From NCBI GenBank assembly GCA_031289285.1, contig JAITPT010000049.1, positions 1-12,343 on the forward strand: a stretch of 12,343 bases of DNA. The letters run 5' to 3'. Numbering within the stretch: the stretch's first letter is position 1; every line of letters starts with the position of its first letter. Made by a program: the position numbers and the translations under genes. Source of the stretch: Puniceicoccales bacterium (GTDB lineage: Bacteria; Verrucomicrobiota; Verrucomicrobiia; Opitutales; UBA953). Positions 8,029 to 12,343 of this stretch are shown piece after piece. A model generated the notes under the pieces. The model searched no databases. It had not been told where the DNA came from and worked only from the letters and a program-made list of their open reading frames with translations.

Positions 8029-9114
8029 CGTATCCTTTTGCTGCAAGATTACCTTCGCAACGGCGGCACCGAACGGCAGACGATTTTGCTCGCCAACGCG
8101 CTCACGACGGCGGGCTGCGAGGCGACTGTGCTGACGTTTCGCCCGGGCGGGGCGTTGGCGACGACGGCGGCGGCGGCGGTCGGGCGGCGCGTCTTGCAAC
8201 GCTTCGACACTGGTCTCGATTGGTTTGCGCCCGGGCTTTGCCGCGCCATCGCGGAAATCGCGCCGGACATCCTGCTGTGCATGGGACGCATGGCGAATTG
8301 CTACGCGGGTTTTGCGGCGCGGCGGTTTCCCGCGCTGCCAGTCATCTGCACGATGCGCACCGGCAAACAGCTCCCGCTGCTTTACCGGCGGAGCCTGTGT
8401 TTGGCGGCGGGCATCGTCGCCAACAGCCAGTTTGCCGCGCAAACGCTCAGCAGAGATTACGGCGTCGCGCCGGAAAAAATCGCCGTAATTCACAACGCGC
8501 CCGTATTCGAGGCAGAGGTCGTCGTTGCTGCCGCGCCGTTGTCGCCCTCGCCCCCGCCGCCCCTGCCGCCGACGCTCCTGTGTGTCGCGATGTTTCGACC
8601 CGAAAAAGCCCACGCCGCTCTCTTAGAGGCTGCCGCGCTGCTGCCTCGCGACCGCGCATGGCGGCTTGTGCTTGCTGGCGACGGCCCGGCCCGAGCCGCC
8701 TGCCAGCGGCTTGCTCAGAAGCTCGGTCTCGCGGGGCGGGTCGAGTTCCCCGGTTTCCTCGCCGACCCGCGCCTGCTCTACCGAGAAGCTACGGTCGCCG
8801 TGCTCGCTTCGCGTAGCGAATCGCTGCCAAACTTTTTGGTGGAGGCGCACCTGAGCGGCGTCCCCTCGGTCGCTTGTGAAGTTGGCGGTGTCGCCGAATG
8901 TGGCGGAATAACCGTCCCGTCCGGCGACATCCAAGGTCTCGCCGCCGAGGCAGCGGCTCTGCTTTTTGACAACGCCCGCCGCGCCGCCGAATCCCGCCGC
9001 GTGGCGGAATACGCCCGTCTTCATTTTTCCCGCGAAGCGCAGCTCGCCGCTTACCTGGCCTTCTTCCAGCGGTGCTCCGGCGCATTTAGGCGCAGTGCCG
9101 ACGCCTCCTCCTGA
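8026..9114 (+). CDS. GT4-family (GT-B fold) glycosyltransferase
   Basis: A 362-residue protein that transfers a sugar from a nucleotide-sugar donor; the acceptor is unknown. It starts MRILLLQDYLRNGGTERQ, the usual first strand and Gly-rich loop (N13-G14-G15) of GT4 enzymes. The C-terminal donor-binding domain shows VAMFRPEKAHAALLEAA (about 187-203), LVLAGDGPARAACQRLA (about 214-230) and FPGFLADP. The EX7E signature is E265 to E273 (ESLPNFLVE), followed by GVPSVACEVGGVAE. A Pro-rich stretch (about 171-182) links the two domains. No signal or membrane segment is seen, so it is probably cytoplasmic or peripheral. The start is ambiguous: ATG 8026 fits the family, but GTG 7951 would add a 25-residue Pro-rich tetrapeptide repeat. 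It lies downstream of the SDR gene on the same strand. Confidence 0.9.
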   Translation: MRILLLQDYLRNGGTERQTILLANALTTAGCEATVLTFRPGGALATTAAAAVGRRVLQRFDTGLDWFAPGLCRAIAEIAPDILLCMGRMANCYAGFAARRFPALPVICTMRTGKQLPLLYRRSLCLAAGIVANSQFAAQTLSRDYGVAPEKIAVIHNAPVFEAEVVVAAAPLSPSPPPPLPPTLLCVAMFRPEKAHAALLEAAALLPRDRAWRLVLAGDGPARAACQRLAQKLGLAGRVEFPGFLADPRLLYREATVAVLASRSESLPNFLVEAHLSGVPSVACEVGGVAECGGITVPSGDIQGLAAEAAALLFDNARRAAESRRVAEYARLHFSREAQLAAYLAFFQRCSGAFRRSADASS

Positions 9115-9189
9115 TTGCCCACTCCCCATCGCCAACATTTTGCCACAGAAGCAGTTTGAAAATTCCCAACAAAATACCCAACCCCAAAA
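9115..9189. other. Spacer between glycosyltransferase gene and tandem array
   Basis: This 75-base noncoding spacer follows the glycosyltransferase stop codon. No terminator hairpin is apparent. Its end (aattcccaacaaaatacccaa) loosely resembles the end of the downstream repeat unit and may be a decayed partial copy. Confidence 0.5.
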
Positions 9190-9725
9190 CATAATAAATT
9201 ACCAGGTAACTTCTTCGCTTGCACCCGCCTTCCCCGTTGGGATTTCCCCGCACGGCTTCACTCTCACTCACTCCAAAAAAAACGGAAACCGCTGACCACA
9301 CATCAACAGCAATTCCCGCATCAAGCATAATAAATTACCAGGTAACTTTTTTACTTGCACCCGCCTTCCCCGTTGGGATTTCCCCGCACGGCGTCCCTCT
9401 CACTCGCTCCAAAAAAACGGAAACCGCTGACCGCACACCAACAACAATTCCCGCACCAAACATAATAAATTACCAGGTAACTTTTTCACTTGCACCCGCC
9501 TTCCCCGTTGGGATTTCCCCGCACGGTTTCCCTCTCACTCACTCCAAAAAAAACGGAAACCGCTGACCACACACCAACAACAATTCCCGCACCAAGCATA
9601 ATAAATTACCAGGTAACTTTTTCACTTGCACCCGCCTTCCCCGTTGGGATTTCCCCGCACGGCTTCACTCTCACTCACTCCAAAAAAACGGAAACCGCTG
9701 ACCGCACACCAACAACAATTCCCGC
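9190..9725. repeat. Tandem array, four copies of a 135/136-bp unit
   Basis: Units begin at cataataaattaccaggtaa at 9190, 9326, 9461 and 9597, giving periods of 136, 135 and 136; the last copy stops at about 9725 (129 bases). Copies are nearly identical; differences include the length of an A-run (7 or 8) and a few substitutions. Each unit contains the perfect palindrome TTACCAGGTAA, a possible small hairpin (CCGT-T-GGG-ATTT-CCC-CGC-ACGG, 9234-9255 in unit 1) and CGGAAACCG after the A-run. The unit length is not always a multiple of three and single-base changes shift the frame, so it is not protein coding. It fills most of the gap before the DUF1080 gene. Confidence 0.93.
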
Positions 9726-9800
9726 GTTTTGCAGCAGACATCACTCTGTTTTTGCAACAAACGCCTCCTTCGTGTGTCTTCCTACGCTCACAGCTTTACT

Positions 9801-10739
9801 ATGTTTCGTCTCACTTCCACGCCTTTTACTTCGATATGCACACGCACTTGTGCATTCGCCCTCGGCCTCGCTGTCGGGGTGCCCGCCAGCCTCAGTGCTT
9901 TTCCCGACACGGGCTACACCGACACGCCGTATGTCAAGGATCTCAATTGGAACATCCGCGACAACAATGGCGTTCCGCAGACCCAAAAATCGCCGTGGCA
10001 TGTCCACGACCCGAAGCGCCCGCGTCCTGCCAAGGTCGCAGGGGGCAGCTGCCTGACTCCGCCCGCGCCCGCCGACGCCGATGTGCTTTTCGACGGCACC
10101 GAGGCATCCGTCAAATCTGCGTGGAAACCCAACGCGCCCAAGCAAACCTTGTGGAAGGTCAAACGCGGGGCAGACGGCGCGACGCTCGTGTCTGGCTCCG
10201 GCGACATCGTTACGCAAAAGTCCTACGGCGACGCGCAGTTTCACATCGAGTGGCGCGTGCCCGCCGACATTGACCGCAGCAAATGGCAAGGCGGCAACAG
10301 CGGCGTTTTTCTCCAAGGCACATACGAGGTGCAAATCTACGAGTCGCACAGCGTGGACATTTATGCGGACGGCCCCGCCGCCTCGATTTATGGCCAATTC
10401 CCGCCGCAGGTGAACGCCACCCTTCCCGCCGGAAATTGGCAGAGCTACGACATCATTTTCACTGCGCCGCGTTTTGACGAAAAAGGGAAACTGCTCTCGC
10501 CTGCGTGGGTGACCGTGCTGCACAACGGCGTCGTCGTGCAAGCCAACCAGCCGCTCAACGGCCCAACGCGCTGGCGGAATGCCAACCCCTACAAAAAACA
10601 TCCGCAGCGTTTGCCGCTCCGCCTTCAATACCACGGCGACGCTGTCGAGTTTCGTAACATCTGGATTCGCGACCTCGATAAAATCAAAGCCGCCAATGCC
10701 CAAGCCGAAGCCGACGTTCTCGCGAAGCGCAAAAAGTGA
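9801..10739 (+). CDS. Secreted DUF1080 (3-keto-disaccharide hydrolase family) protein
   Basis: A 312-residue exported protein. Residues 1-33 form a signal peptide (hydrophobic core about 18-30, likely cleavage after LSA). The mature part contains SPWHVHD (64-70), ADVLFDG (93-99, the start of the DUF1080/PF06439 jelly-roll domain), GDIVTQKSYGDAQFHIEW (134-151), GGNSGVFLQGTYEVQIYES (164-182), YGQFPPQVNA (197-206), WQSYDIIFTAPRF (213-225) and VTVLHNGVVV (237-246). It ends with FRNIWIRDL. This order of motifs is typical of the family in Verrucomicrobiota and Planctomycetota, where members are predicted to act on glycans in the periplasm or outside the cell; the exact substrate is not known here. 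ATG 9801 is chosen because it gives a clean signal peptide; an in-frame ATG at 9729 would start next to the repeat array and add 24 non-signal-like residues. No neighbouring carbohydrate-degradation genes are visible. Confidence 0.92.
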   Translation: MFRLTSTPFTSICTRTCAFALGLAVGVPASLSAFPDTGYTDTPYVKDLNWNIRDNNGVPQTQKSPWHVHDPKRPRPAKVAGGSCLTPPAPADADVLFDGTEASVKSAWKPNAPKQTLWKVKRGADGATLVSGSGDIVTQKSYGDAQFHIEWRVPADIDRSKWQGGNSGVFLQGTYEVQIYESHSVDIYADGPAASIYGQFPPQVNATLPAGNWQSYDIIFTAPRFDEKGKLLSPAWVTVLHNGVVVQANQPLNGPTRWRNANPYKKHPQRLPLRLQYHGDAVEFRNIWIRDLDKIKAANAQAEADVLAKRKK

Positions 10740-10873
10740 AATTGCCGTTCTTCTGTCGCGCCGCAAAAACCGTAGCGCAGAAACGTCACGCCAATGCAAA
10801 TTGTTGACAGCGGGGCCGAGCGAACAATCCTCCGCCCCCTCATTCAACTTTTTCAACCAGCACACATCATCAA

Positions 10874-11767
10874 ATGAAAACAACCGAGAACTCCCCCGCA
10901 TCCCAACTCACACGCCGCGCATTCGTCCGCAACGCCGGTCTCACCGTCGCCGGTGTCGCCGCCGCCACAATCTTTGGCGGTTGCGCAAAAGAAGACCCCG
11001 ATGTCCCCGTCAACTCCGCCAGCAAACCTGCAGGTGCTGGTGCTGGCACTGGCACGACGTCGCCCCAGCCCGTCGCCCCGACGTCGGCGCAACCCGCCAC
11101 GCCGCCCGTTGCCCAACCCGCCGTCGCGCCTGTCGCGTCGCCCGCCGCCGCTGGCCCCGGACAAAAACTCATCATCGCAAAAATCACCGCCAAGTCCGAC
11201 GAGGAGGAAGCACTTGTCCGTGGCGCGAGAACGGTTGTCGCCGCTACCCGCAAAGAGCCGGGCAACATCTCTTACGATTTCCTGCGCAGCACCGAAGACC
11301 CCTACCAATTTTTCTTTGCCGAGAAGTGGAAAGACCAAGCCGCCGTTGACGCGCACTTCGCCGCCGCGCATTTTGCCACTTTTGGCGCGGTGCTCAAAGA
11401 CACCGCCGTCAAGACCGAAATCACCATCTACGACACTATCGCTGGCAATTCTGCGCCTGCTGGCACTGCCAAAATCATTGTCGCCAAAGCCACCGCCAAA
11501 CTTGGCGAGGAGGACACGCTTCTCTCTGCCGCCCGCGCCGTTGTCGCTGGCACCCGCAAAGAGCCGGGCTGCATTTTCTACGACTTCCTACGTAGTGCGG
11601 ACGACGCGACTGTCTTTTTCTTTGTCGAAAAATGGAAAGACCAAGCTGCGATTGATGCCCACAGCACCACTGCGCACTTCAAGACGTTCGTGGAGGCTGC
11701 AAAAAAAGTTTCCGCCAAAGAACTGGAAATCACCGTTCTGGGCGTCGTCGCTGAAAAGAAACTCTGA
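10874..11767 (+). CDS. Tat-exported lipoprotein with two tandem ABM-like domains
   Basis: A 297-residue protein. The twin-arginine motif TRRAFVRNAG (13-22) is followed by a hydrophobic stretch and a lipobox-like IFGGC, with C37 as the candidate lipidated cysteine. Residues 40-96 are a Pro/Ala/Ser/Thr-rich linker. Two related domains of about 93 residues follow, about 98-190 and 199-292, each with an IIAKxTAK-type strand, (A/G)TRKEPGxxxYDFLRS, FFxEKWKDQAAxDAH and AHFxTF. These match the antibiotic-biosynthesis monooxygenase (ABM, YgiN-like) dimeric ferredoxin-like fold, so the protein may make an intramolecular pseudo-dimer. ABM proteins include quinol monooxygenases and heme-degrading enzymes, but activity is not shown. 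Start ATG 10874 gives a good Tat signal; no strong Shine-Dalgarno is seen. It lies 134 bases after the DUF1080 gene on the same strand and may be separately expressed. Confidence 0.9.
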   Translation: MKTTENSPASQLTRRAFVRNAGLTVAGVAAATIFGGCAKEDPDVPVNSASKPAGAGAGTGTTSPQPVAPTSAQPATPPVAQPAVAPVASPAAAGPGQKLIIAKITAKSDEEEALVRGARTVVAATRKEPGNISYDFLRSTEDPYQFFFAEKWKDQAAVDAHFAAAHFATFGAVLKDTAVKTEITIYDTIAGNSAPAGTAKIIVAKATAKLGEEDTLLSAARAVVAGTRKEPGCIFYDFLRSADDATVFFFVEKWKDQAAIDAHSTTAHFKTFVEAAKKVSAKELEITVLGVVAEKKL

Positions 11768-11856
11768 GCACATTTCGCAGAGCAGCCGCTCCTCTTTGTG
11801 CCGCTACCACGCCTCACTTGCCATTGCGGTTCGGAGGTGTTCGGCGGTTTTTGCAA

Positions 11857-11909
11857 TTTTTTACCAGGCTAAAGAAAGATGATGATATTTTTTTACCAGG
11901 CTAAAGAAA
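11857..11909. repeat. Direct repeat, two 21-bp copies
   Basis: The 21-base word ttttttaccaggctaaagaaa (T-run, ACCAGGCT, A-rich tail) occurs at 11857-11877 and 11889-11909, spaced 32 bases apart. The core TTACCAGG is shared with the palindrome in the 135/136-bp tandem array farther left. Confidence 0.8.
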
Positions 11910-12024
11910 ATAGAGAGGGGGAGGACAAAAAGGGCGGTGCAGATGTGGTGAAAAATTGTCGTGACGAACTTCCTTTGCGCCTCCACAGCAGTATGCGCAT
12001 GAGAACAGAGCAAAGCAGCGGCGA

Positions 12025-12046
12025 CGCAATCGGGGGGGGGATTGCG
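12025..12046. repeat. Hairpin with G-tract loop
   Basis: CGCAATC (12025-12031) and GATTGCG (12040-12046) are perfect 7-base inverted repeats around an uninterrupted G-run (12032-12040, nine Gs including the first base of the right arm). It lies in noncoding DNA downstream of the transposase gene. Confidence 0.7.
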
Positions 12047-12130
12047 CAGGCAGCGAAAGGCGGTGAAATTTTAAAGAAAGGTGAAAGAAGAGGCGAAGGA
12101 GCCAAAGAAGAAGGGCGGCAAGGCTGCGGA

Positions 12131-12155
12131 AGCTTAGAGCGCGATACGCGAAGCT
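12131..12155. repeat. Palindrome at the 3' end of the transposase gene
   Basis: AGCTT (12131-12135) pairs with AAGCT (12151-12155), and CGCG (12140-12143) pairs with CGCG (12147-12150) around the loop ATA, leaving AGAG as a bulge on one side. The right arm overlaps the last base of the transposase stop codon. It could be a terminator stem, but there is no T-run on the minus strand, or a REP-type element next to its transposase. Confidence 0.55.
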
Positions 12156-12343
12156 CAATGCTTGCGGCGGCGTAGGGTGCAGAGACCTTCCGGCCAATCG
12201 GCAGAAATCTCCGCGTCTGCGTCCGCAAACGGGATGGGCTTGCAGCCGGGGCGGCGGTTGGTCTCGCGGGTGTATTGTGCCAAGATCGCGCCCACAAACT
12301 TCGCGTCACCAATGGCACCGCCACGTGTGAACTGCGTAGCCTT
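12155..12343 (-). CDS. C-terminal fragment of a probable REP-associated (Y1) transposase, 5' end off the window
   Basis: The last 62 residues of a minus-strand gene enter from the right edge and end at the TGA at 12155-12157. The order of motifs, FTRGGAIGDAKFVGAIL followed by a basic Arg/Pro stretch and then WPEGLCTLRRRK, resembles the C-termini of REP-associated tyrosine transposases (RAYTs; typically F-x-x-G-x-x-(I/L)-G-x-x-x-FV followed by a C-terminal LxxLRxLR). RAYTs nick and mobilise REP palindromes. The catalytic HUH and Tyr motifs would be upstream, outside the window. The palindrome at the stop codon and the REP-like element at 5072-5144 agree with this reading. The call rests on a short fragment. 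Confidence 0.6.
   Translation of the reverse strand, partial: KATQFTRGGAIGDAKFVGAILAQYTRETNRRPGCKPIPFADADAEISADWPEGLCTLRRRKH

Larger units (their letters stand above)
11768..12154. other. Noncoding region between the ABM lipoprotein and transposase genes
   Basis: No convincing gene is seen in these 387 bases between the ends of two convergent genes. Immediately after the lipoprotein stop, GCACA (11768-11772) can pair with TGTGC (11797-11801), a weak candidate stem without a T-tract. Farther on, ATTGC (11823-11827) can pair with GCAAT (11853-11857), followed by T-runs. Both terminator readings are weak. The rest is A/G-rich and holds the direct repeats and G-tract hairpin listed separately. 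Confidence 0.55.

Noticed and set aside
7507..8613. Minus-strand open frame of 368 codons across the SDR and glycosyltransferase genes
   Set aside because: It spans two well-supported plus-strand genes and their gap, and its Arg/Gly/Gln-rich translation looks like an antisense shadow.
7221..8820. Shared word ttcgcgtagcg at 7221-7231 and 8808-8818, similar to the palindrome at 12140-12153
   Set aside because: Both copies fall in coding DNA with GC-rich codons (Ser-Arg-Ser); the similarity is short and may be chance.
9190..9725. CRISPR array
   Set aside because: Units are 135/136 bp and nearly identical throughout, with no variable spacers between short repeats.
9219..10056. Open frames through the 135/136-bp array with repeated peptides
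   Set aside because: Repeat periods alternate between 135 and 136, so no single frame is kept through all units; the peptides are a by-product of the DNA repeat.
10804..10832. TTGACA at 10804-10809 as a -35 box for the ABM lipoprotein gene
   Set aside because: No acceptable -10 hexamer is found at 16-18 bases; a single hexamer is not enough.
12075..12137. Short Lys/Ala-rich tail-like reading frame (ends KKKGGKAAEA, TAG at 12135)
   Set aside because: It resembles a basic protein tail, but an in-frame TAA lies at 12072 and no start with a plausible length exists; at most a gene remnant.

Overview
The window is GC-rich bacterial DNA. The combination of a giant autotransporter-associated beta-strand repeat (PATR) protein, a secreted DUF1080 (3-keto-disaccharide hydrolase) protein, a probable REP-associated transposase and REP-like palindromes suggests Verrucomicrobiota, possibly an Opitutaceae-like member. 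This assignment is inferred from gene content; no rRNA, tRNA or other marker gene is present.

Layout. Positions 1-5228 (minus strand) hold one open frame of more than 1,740 codons: a secreted PATR surface protein whose C-terminus lies beyond the left edge. A REP-like palindrome lies inside its N-terminal extension, and a short low-complexity repeat lies just upstream of its start. Next, 5414-6751 (minus) encodes an Rpn/PD-(D/E)XK_2 family nuclease with an in-frame array of 42-bp repeats in its C-terminal helical region. A 368-base divergent gap with G-runs follows. On the plus strand, 7120-7914 encodes a classical short-chain dehydrogenase and 8026-9114 a GT4 glycosyltransferase, whose start codon is the last codon of a 12-bp tandem repeat. 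Positions 9115-9800 are noncoding and dominated by four tandem copies of a 135/136-bp unit. Then come a secreted DUF1080 protein (9801-10739) and a Tat-targeted lipoprotein with two tandem ABM-like domains (10874-11767). A 387-base noncoding stretch with short direct repeats, a G-tract hairpin and a palindrome leads to the C-terminal end of a probable REP-associated (Y1) transposase entering from the right edge (12155-12343, minus).

How the genes work together. Three genes encode exported products (PATR protein, DUF1080 protein, Tat lipoprotein). The SDR/glycosyltransferase pair would suit sugar or glycan metabolism, but nothing here proves a shared pathway. The region is rich in repeats at several scales (12, 37, 42 and 135/136 bp, plus REP-like palindromes). 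The most testable ideas are the Rpn gene with expandable C-terminal repeats, which recalls the gene-within-gene antiphage Rpn systems known in Escherichia coli, and the large noncoding tandem array ahead of the DUF1080 gene. I see no CRISPR array, integrase, complete insertion sequence or tRNA.
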